Source: Promethearchaeota archaeon (GTDB lineage Archaea > Asgardarchaeota > Lokiarchaeia > Sigyniarchaeales > SOKP01). From it: a stretch of 64,000 bases of DNA. Location: positions 1 through 64,000 of the forward strand of contig JAUVXW010000011.1 in assembly GCA_030603385.1 (NCBI GenBank). The letters are read 5' to 3'. The notes beneath the pieces are model-generated. The model was given only the letters and a program-made list of their open reading frames with translations, made no database searches and was not told where the DNA came from. Position numbers and translations under genes: made by a program. Below, piece by piece: positions 43,401 through 58,400 of the stretch (position 1 is its first letter; each line of letters begins with the position of its first letter).

Positions 43401-46400
43401 TTTAATAGTGTTGTTGTTAAGATTATTGATCGTGAATGGATTTTTCACATTAATATCGTTATCATTTAGAATTGGAATGATATTATTCGAAACTCTAAAA
43501 TCTTGTAAATAATCAATAAAGTTATCTGAAAAAGTTACGGGATCCCACACAGCACGGTTATAATCTTGGCTTTCTATCCGTATCATGCCTTTAAAATCTT
43601 CCCAATATCCTGAAGTGTAGTTATAATACAATAGCCGAGATCGAAGACTCCATGTTGAATCAGAAGCTCTGTTATCTAAATCAATATCAAGTTCTAAGGC
43701 AAGCTCTAAAATTCCTCTCTCATACATAGCAAGATCGATCTGTCCGAAATCCAATTGTATGGGAGTTAGAAGAGGTATCTGTATATCGTCTGAGGCACTG
43801 TGGCGGAACCTGCTTGTAGAATATTCTGTATAATTACCTAAAATAGCGGGAACATATTTAGTCTCATTGTTCCCTTCAATATTATTATTTTCTAATGGCT
43901 TATTGGTATCTGGGTACACCTTAAAGTCAAGCTCAAGATCCGAAAGCTCAAGATCTGCCCAAATTATATCATTTTCACGACCAAAAATTGGAGTCTGGAT
44001 GGAATTTTTAAGTGTAAAATGAATACTATTTTTACCAAAATACGGATCATCATACAGTCCTGAATCAATTGGAGCTGGATTTTGCTGCTTATGAGACAAT
44101 GATGAAGTTACATTTATGATTTTATCGTTTTTTAATGTGATATTTACTGGTTGATTTAACCATTCTAAGTACAGATAATCTATTAATAATCTTCTGTCAT
44201 AGGCTTCACCATCCAATCCTTGTGCATCAGCAACGACTAAAGCCATGAGTGAATCAATATTTGCGAAGAAACCACTAAATCCATTACTATCATCGTAGCT
44301 AAAAGTATGCTCTATATTATCGTTAACATAGAAGTAAGAAGTATAATAACCCCCCGTATATTCACTCCCGTCCCATGTATCAGTCCATCCATCGAAGTTG
44401 ACAATAAAATCATTTTGACCGTTCAAAAGACTGTCAAAATTGAAACCTACTTTTGCATTGTTTGGATCGTTTTGATAACCTTTCTCATCGACGTAAAGAT
44501 AATCCAAGGTAACTTGTAATGAAGGATTCCCAAGATTATAACACCATACTTGAGTTACAATTTTAAGATCAATCTTATATATATAAGTCGGGGGCATACC
44601 TGGGCCAACATAGAGATAATATGCTTGATCTAGATCTAATGTTAATTCAGTTAATTCTTCATAGGGGATTTCTGCTATTTCCTCATAAACCCCCGAAGAC
44701 CATCTTTTTGCGTAAATTTTACAGAATGTATTCTGCCAGACAAGGTAGCTGGTTCCCCTATCGGGTCTAAAACCCCAGTGAATTTTAGCTTCAACATCCA
44801 CATCTGCAGGATAATAAGGAAGGGGATAATTGGCTAAAGCAAAATGGTAATAATCAGAATATCTAACCCAGTCTTCATTGGTGTATACCACTTCGGCCCA
44901 ATACACTCTTTCTTTACCATCATCTTCTCTGGTACTCCATCCAGCCTCATCTTGAGGACCGCTAGTATAAGGTGGGTTGTTAACTTCCGCTTCAACAGTA
45001 TAAGAACTTGATTGATATGATCTTTGGGCCCAAGCAACCTTAAAATCACATGTGACCGAGTCGTTATCTCGAATATCTGGATTTAAGTCTCCTAAAGTTT
45101 TCACGGCATCTCCATAGAAATCAGTGACATAAGAATCAGATAAACCGGTAGCAGAATCTAAGATAAACCCCGTTTCGTCGTATATATAAGATTCTAAATT
45201 ATCATAAGAACCCACAGCAAATGTAGGGAGGAGTTCATACTCAAAAATATTTTCATGCTCCATCTCATCGTGAAAACTATAAATAATATCAACGTCTGCA
45301 GAAATTTGAGCAAATGTGTTTTCGGCATTTAAAAGTCTATCGTCCGCATCAAGTTCTAGCACGTCAGCATGACCATCAACGGCTTTATAACTTGCAATTA
45401 ATGATTTATATTTAGCAAAATCTTGCTCATTTCGAATTTGTGTGTAATATTGAGATTCGATAGATTTTACAATAATTCCCTTATCTGTATCGCCGTAATG
45501 TGACTCAATTTTTAATTTTGGCGCCGTGAACTCACTATCAGCTATATTTAGTAAGTCGGTAAAATCATTATACGTATTATTATAGAAGTATCCGTGCCAC
45601 TTCTGTTCATTAGGATTATAATAAAATGATATAACATTATCACCAAAATCGAGCAAGTCGTCGTAAATAGTTATATTAATGTTATCATTTACAAAAACAG
45701 AAACATAATCTGTCTCATTTTGACCAGTTCCTACTGGTTCAAAAACAAATGATGCTCGATACAAGTCATGTTCGACGCTCCAAGGTTTATAAGTAAAAAT
45801 ATTTAGACTGTCAATATGAACGACAAATTCCGAACTTGCAATTAAACCAATCTTAAAGGAAATTGTATAAAAATCACCATCGTCAAATTTGTAGAACTGG
45901 TCTTCAAGGATCGAAAATGAAAATGTGTCCACATTCCTTAGAATATAATCAATATCTTCATAAAGACTACTATTGAGATTTCTAACTTTAAAGGTGGCAC
46001 CTTCTAAAGAGGCAGAAGTGGCGAAACCTTTCAAGTTTATTCCCATCTTGTTCATATCTACAGTCTCAGACTTTGGTACACTAAATTCAAATTCAACAAA
46101 TACTTCCTGTATTGTGGATTTTAGATTAGATGATATATTGTAATATTGACCATCTTCAAAATGAGCGAACCAAGAGGATGTTAAGGGAGTACCCGTCTCG
46201 ATATAGGGCTTGTAGGATTCTTCTACATAATCATAAGGAGATAACTGAGTATCAATTATATTTGCTCCTTCAAGAACCGAAATCGAACTAACTGAGAGGT
46301 AATTTGTGTCATCTAGCGTCCCAGAGAACATTAACTGGTCAAACTGAATAGTCTCACTGGTCTCAAGTATTATAAATTGAGAACTAAAATCGTTATTTCC

Positions 46401-49400
46401 TTGAGGTACGATTGTAAATATTTGGACAACTTCTCCATCACAATATAATGTAAAGTTTATTTCATTGGAAGTCTTTGGCTTAAATTCAATTACTATTTGA
46501 TCATTAGGAGTAACGGAAATATTTTTTGAGTACACTTGGCTTTTGAGGCTTAGACTTTCTGATTCATCAGATTGCATATAAAGTAGACCTGGTTCTTGGT
46601 GTCTTTTTGCCAACTGGTATTTTACTTTCGGATTCCAGTAATCAACTCCATAATGCAAGGTTTCGGTATCTATTTTGAAATAGGATTTAGTAGATTTTAC
46701 AGCCCCTAAATCTAATGTAAATGTTTGACCATAAGCAGGTGAAAAGGAAAGTAAAGCATGTGTATAAGGTCTATGTTCCCAAGTAATCGTATCTGCATTA
46801 AATCCTTCGACAGAATATAGAAGAAGACTGGTCCCACCGTCCGTGATAGTTGCTTCAAGCTCCCAAATATCGTTGCTACCCAGTGCAAGATATTCAATTA
46901 AGTCGGGCGTTATGATAAATGCCTCAATTTCTTCGATCACGTCGTATGAGGTTAACCAATCAACATCTATTTGATGGATAAAAATTGAGCTTGACATAAC
47001 CCAAATATAATCGAGATTCGGATCATTATTTTCAACACGAGTCCAACCACTTAGAGAAATTTGGACCCCATCGGTTGATGCTATCAAATGTACTGGAGAA
47101 TCTGTATCTCCAAGATAGATTTGTATTTGCGTTAAAAAGCTTGAAGTTATGTCATAATATAAATCAAATGTTTTGGTAATAACCAGATTACTATATCTAG
47201 TCTTAGTTCTTTGATTAAAAATAGGAAAATATTCTGAAGTGATGCCCATGCTATTACTATCATCTTCATGGGTATCGTATATATCGGTACCTGCTACAAG
47301 GCTACCTTCTACTATTGATGCAGTATTACTCTGGTGATCGCCAACATAAGTATGCCTATAAGTGGAAAGATTATCAATATTATAATTTGTTGTAGGGTGT
47401 AAGGAACGTGCGATAGCCGCGTCTATTATATCCTTTTCAAAAATAATTGTGTCTTGACTAGTCCCAAATAAGTCCCAAGTTGATGTGCGAAAATTATCTC
47501 GAAATTTCTCAGTCCTTTCAGGTTCCTTAAGGTTAAACCCGCTATATCCGTAAAGTTCTATACCATTTGACGTAAAATCTATATCATCGCTTACATGGTG
47601 AGTACCTATAGCGTTTGACTCAAATTCATCATAATTCAGATAATTGGTATCTGTAAGCGTATATGTCTTAAAATCCCCAACACATAAATATGCATTGTCT
47701 ACTTGCCCAGATTCGCGATTAGTGATCAAATGGATCTTAAATTCGTGCAAATCGTTTATAAAATTTCCATAAAATTCACTATTGGCATCGAACGAGAATC
47801 CGTTTTGATAGGCAGGGAAGTCATTATATTCTTTAGTATAAGGTGTAGCAGGATCTATGATGATATTTCCTAACTGGAATTTATTTGTATTATAATCAGT
47901 ATCATAAAATAACACCTTGTAATCCTCATCAGTAATTAACTCTGATTGATCAAGGAATAATGTGTTTATCTGCTTGCTTGTATCATCGTTGTTCAAAAAG
48001 CTGCCACCAGCAAGAACAGAATCGTCAAAAACAATATTACCGCTATCGTCCATAGTGCTTGGGAAACATTTTCCATATCCAATAGTATTTATATCATTTA
48101 AACTCGTAGTACCCCACTTCGGCCTGAACATATCGTCATCAGTATAAGCACTTGTAGGATGCCCACCCCAAAAATCTAAGTCTAAACCATCTGTATAATA
48201 ATAATCATTTCCGTCTAAAGGTGCAACAGGAAGAGATTCCCATCTATTATACTCGAAGTTCCATAACTGCAATGACAATGGATATTCTTGAGTAAAGGAA
48301 AGGGAGTAAATTGAAGCATCAAAAGAGACTTGGATTTCTTCCAAACTCTCCTTGCTAATTACAGGTAACTTGTAGGTAAATTCGAATCCGAAAATACCAT
48401 TCTCATCCTTTTCCGTAGTCATGTACTGACTCCAATTTGAAAAAACAGATTTCATTTCTGCAAGTGAGGCTCCTTGAACTGCCGGATTGTTTGAAGAAAC
48501 CCTTTCTAGCTTAAAGTAAAATACGTCAGCACTGAAGCCAGTAAATTGGTCTCCGAAATCAAAAGTTATATAGTTTACATCGGTAATTAATTCCCGATCA
48601 AAATCAATTTCAGTGTCATAATAAAGCCTTTGTCCATTTATCTTCAATTCGCAGGGTTTATAAGAGGAGGTAGCATGGAAGCTAAAATAAAAATCATCTC
48701 CGTCATATGGAATGTCCATTTCAAAAAAACCAAAATAGGTATATCCATATCCTGTCCAATCGGTTGATAGCCTTATATAATTTGAATCGTCTGTGTGGGT
48801 ATTCAGAAAATTACCATCATCCCACCCAGAATCTTGGTCTGGATAATCAATGTCTGTCAAATATTCAGCACTGAGGGATGATGGAAGAGTTCCAGAATCG
48901 TAGATAAGAGCTACTTGAGAATTATCAGGCTCGATATTGACTAGACTATTCTCTACTAAAATCCTTTGTTCACCGTCAAAATTATATAACCCTGAACTTG
49001 TCTCATCATGTATTTCAGAATAATACATCTGAGAGAAGTTAAAGTTTTCTGAAATATATGGATTGCTGATCCACGCACCATCAATATAATTACCTTCAAA
49101 ACTTCCATCAAACATGGTCTCTCCGAGATAATCATCTTTTGCATTAAGGTTTTGAGCTAACATTCCAGAATCATAACTATCACCATAATATATTAGAGAG
49201 TTCTCTAATTCTGGCATCATATATTCAGAACTCCACTCAGAATTAACTTCTGGATAAATAGCAGTAGACCCTAATCCAGATATAACAGGTGTGTATTGAT
49301 AAGTTAAGCTATTAGGGAGCCAATTCCAGTTTGCTATAGGACTTTCATATGAAGTTGCGGGATTTAGCCAAAGTAACGGTAAAGAAATATCTGAATAAAA

Positions 49401-52400
49401 CAGTCCCGAAGCGGATATAGTTTGAGTATCTGATGTACCGTTCTGATTTTTAAACGAAGGATCAATACTAGTCTTTTCTCCTCCAACGAACGATTCGAAT
49501 GAGTAGGCTACTTTTGCAAACGCTAAGTTGGACCATATAGAATTTAAATCAAGACGTATTTCCGTACGGGAGACACGATACTTATCTATATCCAAATCAT
49601 ACCAATTATTGTCCCCATTAAGCTTATAAGTAATCTTATTGACCATATATATTGGTGTCTTTTTAGGTGTTATTACGGGGTAATAAATAGGTAATAAATC
49701 TTGTTTTCCGAGTACTTCAGAAACAAAGCATACAGGACTTACAATAGAGGTAGTGTCCTCCAAATAGGTTATTGTCGTCTGGAATACTCCTGTCTCAGAA
49801 GCAATAAGTAATTTTCTTAAATTATTATCAGCAATAGCAAACAAATCTATTATTTTAAATTTAATGTCGTCAAACCCGGTTATTTCAAAATCAGTCCATT
49901 CTTCTGTCCCTGATTTTCTTCTCAAAGCAATAACAGCATCCATCTTTCCAATGGCAAGCCGTTCAATGCCAAGAATAATAGAATCCACACCGTTAATCTC
50001 ATCATACTCTATTACTAAAATCTTACCTAGAACTGAATCTTCTATCACGTTTTTTATTTCTAAATTAAAATCATATTCAAATAATTGTGAGTAGTATGAA
50101 CCTTCGATTAATCCACCGACCAGTATTGCTTTTCTATCTGTTGCTGAGAAGTAATTTACGAACTCTACAGATGTTGGAATGAAATTAAGGGGGGCATGGC
50201 AATCAACTAAATATGTAAGGTCGTAATCGGTATCAAAGTAATACTTCCATAGCGAGAACGCTTCTGAAGAGTCTTGCTGGACTGTAAGCATTACGGAATT
50301 TGTTGTACTACCATCATATTCTACATCAAATGTAATATAATTATATCCTGAAAGTTGGGTAACGTTTTCTTTTATAACCCAATCTAGATTATCATTAAGA
50401 TAGATTACATCAATTTGAGAAGAAGATATTCTTATTATCTCATATATACTGTCTTTATTTATATCCCATAGTTTGAATACTTGATCTTGGATAGACGCGA
50501 TAGTGCCCTCATCACTGAGTGAAGAATCGAGTGTCCATCCTGTCTGATCGTCAAATTTATATATGGATATATCTAAGTCAGAACTTGCCTCAGAAATGAT
50601 GATGGGCTGCCATTCATTACTGTTTCCAAACAACCCCCATGAACCCCATAAGTCAGCGTTATCTAACGGAGCGGCTTGCAGCGGTAAATATTCATACGAA
50701 AAGTTATACATGGAAGCCATAAATGAAGCATCTTCGTTTATATCCCAAGTTATTGAATAACTTCCATTTGTAAGGATGGTTGCAGGATCGGTTTGCATCT
50801 TTACCCATTCTTTTTCTATCGGGTTATAATATTGGGCGATTACATCCCATAAGTTTGTGGTACCAAAGTAATTTTCGATATACCCTTCAATTTCATTTTC
50901 ATTGGAAAATAAGGAAGAATTATATTCAAAAATATTGCCAAACACTAAATCAGAAATTAATTTAATTTGAGTATAGTCATAGGTTTTTATCGGTGAATAT
51001 CCGAATTCGTAATTGTTTTCTCCAATAGAATATTGTTCATCCCAAGAATAACTAATTGCGTCAACAAAAGCATTTCCACCAGCTATACCACCAGGATCAT
51101 ATAACCAAGAAGATATATCTGATTGTATTTCCCAAAAATTATAAGGACCATATTTTGACCCATTTATATATAGAAAATATGTATCTGCTGCAAGACCTTC
51201 ATATTCCCCAGTTCCGCATTCGAAATCAATTCTAATATGATACCAAATGTCTGCCGCATAGGTTCGAGTATTATGATGAGTTGTAGAATAATAAGCAGTT
51301 ATATATCCTGTATCATGGAAATAGATCATAGGACCAACTGTTGCACCTGCTAACATAAATCTATGACGTTCATCAGTTTCACCACATTTTACATAAAACT
51401 CAACAGTCCCACTTCCTATAGCATCAAAATAATTTCTACCTTGATTCCACGCACCATCATCTTCATATAAATGAAGTATTTTACTATGTATAGTATCTCC
51501 AGATTCTATCTCGCAAGTATATAGAGTAGTAGCATCTATAAAATCTATATCTATACCAGAATTCCCAACATCCTCATTCCCAAAACTATAGGTTCCGCAA
51601 TAAGATCCGTTAAAATCTAAATAATTTCCAGATTTATCAAACACCAGACATTTCAAGAAGTAATTCTCTGGAGGAAGCTTATCAATCGATTTTAAGTAGT
51701 CACCGTCCCAATAGTAATTCCATATATCATCTTCTCCTGAGAAATAGGCTCTTCCAACAAAATCCCAATTTACCTCATCTGAAGAGCCATACACCAATAT
51801 CCGATGTGCATCAGAGTCGCCATTTATATCAGGTAAAATAGAAGATGTATCTATATGAATGGTGCTATCCTCATAATTATCAGAACCGAAAATAATAATT
51901 CCCGATCCTGTTGAATTTGTACCCAATACCCAATTGAACAGACTATAATCATCATTTTTTAAAATGACATTATCATAATATCCCTCATATTTATGGGAAA
52001 CTAATACATTACCCATGCCATCTTCAATTTCCAACCAAAATAAAAAATTATCCCCTTCAGAAAGGGATAGATAATCCGAAATGTTAAAACAGGATCTCCC
52101 AGAAGATAATAACTCCCATTTTTTTGCATTATTACTGAATTGTAACACAATTTCATCATCTACTAACTCATAGAACTGAGCATAAATATGTCTTGTTGAA
52201 GCAGGAGAAAGAGCATACCGATATTGAGGATCGATGTATAATAGTAAAGATGTGCCATCAAGCAAAATGGTAAATTTATCTATGGTATAGTCTCCAATTT
52301 TAATACTTTGAATGCTTTTGATGTATTGGGTACTACTAAAATAATCACCATACCCATCAATTTCATAGATAAATTGTTCATAGTTAAGCGATCCAATAAT

Positions 52401-55400
52401 GCTAATATTATACCATGCTAAGGGATTTGTATAATAGAATGTGATATTTTTAATACCTAATTGATCTGCGATAGTTTGATCTATTTGACTCCAATCAAAA
52501 CCATCATAAACTGTGTCAAATGCAGAAATAGTGAGATTTTTATTATCATTAAAATATATAGTGTCGACGACTGTGGAATTGTATATATTCTCATTATCGA
52601 CATAGATATGCTCCTCTATTAACTCTACAACTGGGCATGAATTGTCAATATAAATATTTTCAAGGATATAAATATTAAAGTTGCCGGCAGCATCTGTAGC
52701 AATTAAAGTAATATTGTAATAACCGTTTTGCAACCAATTTGTATCAATTAAGATCTGCCATTGATCTTCTCCAATTTCAATTATTGTCAATTCAAAATCA
52801 GGAGCGATAGTACCAGATGAAAGATGCAAACATTCAATAGAGATACTATATTCTGAACTTTCTGTTAAAGTTGCATTTATTTCGAACAAATTGTTTCCAT
52901 AAGCATAATTCACTTGTACATTATTGAAAATTGGTGCCGATTTATCAATAATTATCGCAAATGGATATTCTGAAATATATCCTAATGTATCATTGCAAAT
53001 TAATTTAATATTTTTTAAACCTTCTGATAGTGAAGCGTCGTTAAAATAGAAAGTATAGATATTGTCAATAGTATTCCAATAACCAGAAATAGTGGTGTCA
53101 AAATAATAAGTAGAAACATCAGAAAAATCTGATATATAAAAAGAAATTGCTCCAGACTCGGGATTAATGGTGGTATTTGTATCAAATTGCCTATAGATTT
53201 GTGGTCCATGATAATCTATTGTTATAGGTTGCGAAATCGCATAAGTAGAAACTACTCCTGATATATCAAAAAATTCTCCTACAAAAGTATAATTATCTTG
53301 GGGTAAGACTGTGAAGTTATAGCTTCCTTTGAATTGATTGGAATAGTGGGATGCATTTGAAACTCCAAAATCTATAGAAATAGGATTTGTATAATCATAC
53401 AGACCGTCTAAATCATGTTGCGTTATTAGAGTTATGAAAATTTCTTCATTTTGAGCATCTTTGAAATAAGAAAATTCATATGAAGAAGTATTTAACTTAA
53501 CAGCTTCTATTGAACATATCTCATCTCCTTCAAGTAATTCTGGTAAATCCACAGCAAATCTATTATCAGAAATCACAATTTCAGGGCTATGAGTATAATA
53601 CACTGTAATCTTAAGATGATCAATACGAGCATCTGTAGCAGAAGACCCGGTATAATTTATGTATATATCAATACCAAAATCAGCACTATTGATCTCGGTG
53701 GGAGTCCATGAAGCGCCCCACAAATAGGTTGAATTGCCATAAATGTTATAAATATCATTATCTATAGTGTCCCATGGTGTGGAATTTGCCATATCAACGC
53801 CAACTTGACCACTTATTTTTCTAAGAAAGATCTCCCCATCTGTAATTGCAGAGCCAACAGTAGCCATTCGATCCATTTCAACTTTAATACCATTAATTGT
53901 GGCTCCTATCGGAATATTAAACCCAAAGTTTGCTAATCGTAGCCAATCTGAGCTACTTTCTGTTAAAGTGCTAAATGAAACATAGGTGTAGTCGCCATCT
54001 TGGGTTACTAATTTGCCCAGATCGTTCCAAGGTTCTTGGTCTTGGGGTGATTGAGTATAATAGACTTTAATTTGCACATGATCAATACGCGCATCAGTAT
54101 TAACAGATCCATTATATTCCACGTATAAATCAATACCAAAATCATTACTGTTGATTTCAGTAGCGGCCCAAGAGGTACCCCACAAATCGGTGGGACTTCC
54201 ATATACGTCGTAAACATCGTTATCTACGATATCCCAAGACGTTAAGGTATCTGCGTAATTATCTCCCACTTGACCTGTAGTATTTCTTAAGTATAATTCC
54301 ATATCATGAATTGAATCGCTTACGGTGGATCTTCGATCGAAAAGTACTTCTATACCAGTGATGGTCACTCCGCTGGTAGGGAGGGTGAATCCAAAATTTG
54401 TTAATCGTAACCAATCTGATGTAGTTTCTGTTGATGTGGTAAATGAAACATAAGTATCATCATTGTTTTGAGATGTTGCTTTGGTAGTATCTACCCATTC
54501 TTCGCCTGAAGCATCAGGTAAGGTATAATGTATTTTAATCCGTACTAGGTCTATGTAGGCAGTATTCGTAGTTCCTACATTTTCGACTGCGATATCAATC
54601 CCAAAATTAACATTATTTATATCAGAAACTGACCAGACACCATTCCATAGATCGGTTGAGCCGCCATAAATATCGTAGCCATCAATATCTGTTATATTCC
54701 ACCAAGTACTTGTGGCTTTATCTTCTCCGTTTTGACCGGTTGAATTCCGTAAGAAAATAGAAAAATCCCTAATGGAGCTTCCTGGTGAATCTTGCTTTCT
54801 ATCCATTCCCACTTCGATGCCATCAATTGTGGCTCCTACGGGAATTGCAAAATTAAAGTCTGATAATCGTAACCAGTCCGTTTCCGTACTACTGCTTCCA
54901 CCATTATCTGGTGCGATTGCGATTTGAAAATAAGCAGCACCATCTGAGACACTACAACTAACTGTAGCATCTCCAGAAGTCCCTTGAGAAGCTAAATCTT
55001 TACTGCCAAAGCAACCACTCACATCAGAATTTCCAGAAGTGTCAGTTTGATAGTCATCAACCTCAGTGAATCCAGTTCCTGAGACTTCGAATGGATACCC
55101 ATCACCTCCGTCAAAACTTAACCCATAAAGCACTAAACAATTGTCTACGGTTGTAGTTACGGCTGGAATAACGTGACTATTTGAACTTGACGAAGATTGT
55201 GTAAAGCTTTTAATATTGATTGGGGTTGTATCATCAGCTCCCATAATCCTAAGGTAATATCCCATCCACTCATCTAATCCTGCAGAAGTTACAGTCTCAG
55301 TTGGATTTTCATTCCCATCAGCAATTCGCCAGAAAACAGCAATGTGGGCATCACTGACTCCATCACCTGAAGTACCAACGAAGTTCCAGTTCGCTTTGTT

Positions 55401-58400
55401 ATCTGAAAAAGCAATTGATGATGTATCATCGTTCATGACAATAAGCACCAATAAATCACCTACTTCAACTCCAGAAGGTTTACTTAATATTAGGTTTGTT
55501 GAAGGCATTGAGTCACCCTGTTCCGTCCATGATTCTATAATTGGAACACTTTCCTCACTAATTATTATATTAGCTGAAGCATAACTATCATTTTGAGCCA
55601 ATGTATTACCTAGATTTGCCCAATCTATGCTGTTACTTCTGTCTACACTAGAGGCTGTAAACGGAGACAACCAGTTAGTAGTATAGCTACCTCCACCACC
55701 CAGATTTATATTTATATTCGATGTTATTGTTGGCGATTGTGCCTCAGAATCGTCCCCACCTCCTGCGATTCTGTCCGTATTTGTTGTAGTGGATGGTGAT
55801 CCTATATCAGAATCGTTTTGTTCATCGGTATAATTTAGACTTGCAAAATAATCATAATCTACTTGTAATTCAATTATCTTAACTAAATCACCATGAGAGT
55901 TAAAGATTTTTAGTACAGGAGGTAAGTTGTTTACAATATAAGGTATTCTGTGAGAATTATTATATGCATTGGGATTATCAACAAAGCTCATTAAGATATT
56001 ATTGATCTCGCTTGAAATGTTTATAAACAAGTTGGAGATCTCAACTATATCATCAAACGTCGCAGTTGTAACTATGATTATTATTTCTTTCGACGTAATA
56101 AACATAGCATCTTGATATAGCCTAATATCTATAGGAATAAGTGTAAAATCAGATCCCTCAATATCATAAAAAGTCGAATTTAGCTTTATACCGTTGTCTT
56201 CAAAATAAATATGATTTTGTTCAGAAACAATACTGGTAAGTGAAAAGCTTTCATAGCTGGTTAAGACAACTATTTTTGTAATATCATTATCAACAGGAAA
56301 AACTTTCAGATCTATATTAATCATACCATCTTGATCAAGCCCATATAAGACACTATTATCAAGCCCCTCTATCCTAAACTGCTCATGATTATTAAGATCT
56401 TTTACAATCCAATAACTTGAATCAGAAAGGATTTTTTCGTTATCTAGAACATCGTATCCGATAAACCTTAGAGTCATATTATCATCTCTTAGGTTAAAAA
56501 TATTGAACGAAATGTCTGCTAGAGAATTTTCATCACTATAAAATGTCCCATAAGAAACCCAATCTGAGGTCGTTGGAGTCTCATATTTATATTCTATGTC
56601 TACTTTATAGAAGTCGGTGTCTGTAGAGTTAATTGCCATTGTTACTATATTATCCTGAACATTATCATAAGTCTTTCCTAACACCAATGTATAAGGATCT
56701 CCCGAAAACAAGGTCATTTGAGGGGGGTTAATATCTAAAATAGTGTGATTCAGGGTATAATTATAAAGGCAAGAAGAGAATCCATAGCTAAGATTTGCTT
56801 CGATTATGAAATTAATATCATAATTATTTGGATTTAATCCCTTCGAATTTACCCAATCTGATAAGGAATCTAGATAAATAAGCCAGTGATCAGAAGTGAG
56901 ATCATCATAATTTACTCTTGCTAGAAAATCAATATCATTAGAATAATTAATATAGACATCTAATGAACTTAGATGATCTTCAAAATCTATATTTACACCA
57001 ATTTGAGAATTATGATTAATCCTCCCTTCATTATCCACATAGGTGAAATTTATAAGTTCATCAAAATGGTCGATTTTAAAATAAGTGCTATATGAATCAT
57101 ATACATAATTATTAATATCATCTATAGCTTTTACTACAAAATACCATGACTCGTTATCAGGAATATTCCAGCTCGTGTTAATATAAGAATATAAACCATC
57201 ATCAGGACTAAATGAAGCATCAAATGAGGCAAGCAAAATCCACGCTTCAGGAGTAGGATTCTGTAAGTCTGGTTCCGTTCCAGCTAAGAAAAATTCCAAT
57301 AGCTCGATAGGTTTTCCAGTGCTGTTACATTCAAAATTTAACCATCCGTCAATCGTCTGTCCTGAGACTGTTATAGGTAGCCAACCACCTTGTCCGTCTT
57401 CTTGTGAAACTACAACATCGATTGCAAGATATGGTCCACCGCTATGACTTTCGATTTCAGCATCTGAGATAGAGCTGTTAAATACTGAAATGTCATCAAG
57501 GCGACCTGTGAAACATGAATATGTAGAAATTTCAGCACCGATAATAAGGGCTCCTCCCCCTTTAAGCGTGCCGCCACTACTCCACGGTTCTGCGGTCGCT
57601 CCTATTGCTTCTCTACACCAAGTATCACCAATAAGAACATCTACATCATTTCCACTGTTATTATATCTAACAGCTATAAAAGTCCATGTATTTAGGGCAA
57701 TTGCTCCAGGAAACCCATATTCTGCTGTAGCATTCACAGTATCGGCTATAATATGGACTTGTAAAAAACCAGTCTCATTAACTCCTAATTCTATTACTCC
57801 CGATTTTGAAAAGAAGCAATTTCTAATACCGTTTACACTTTGATTTGAAGCAAATGCAGTTGGATATACCCAAGCCGTAATTACAAATTCGGTATCAGAA
57901 ACACCAAGGGTACTGTCTAATATATCACCGAAATCTACATAATCGAAATTTTCATAGGACATGCCTCCCTCTTCGGGGGGTTCCGATTCAAAGGCTATCT
58001 TCATACCATCCAAATTCGCTTTGGAAAGGTCCAAGCCTGACCACGTAAATGTATGCCATGCTGGGGTACTGCTCATATCCAGTTGTCTTGCTCCTAACCA
58101 TGATCCACAATACACATTCACCGTTGAGTCTATATCAATTTCTTTCCCATACACCTTTATTTGTATTTCAGTAACTGAACCGCTTGAAATATCGAATGTA
58201 TTCATAAAGAATTCATCCGTAATATTGTTTGATGCGATGCTAGAAGTATAAATATAGTCGTTCGTATCCAGAGTCGTCTCGTTTATAAGATCAGCATGGT
58301 CTCCTGTATGTGAACTCTCCCATTCTGTGGTAACATCGCCGTCTGGATGGGAAATACCACTATCTTGCGTTGGTGTACTTTCGGTATAGTACACTTTAAT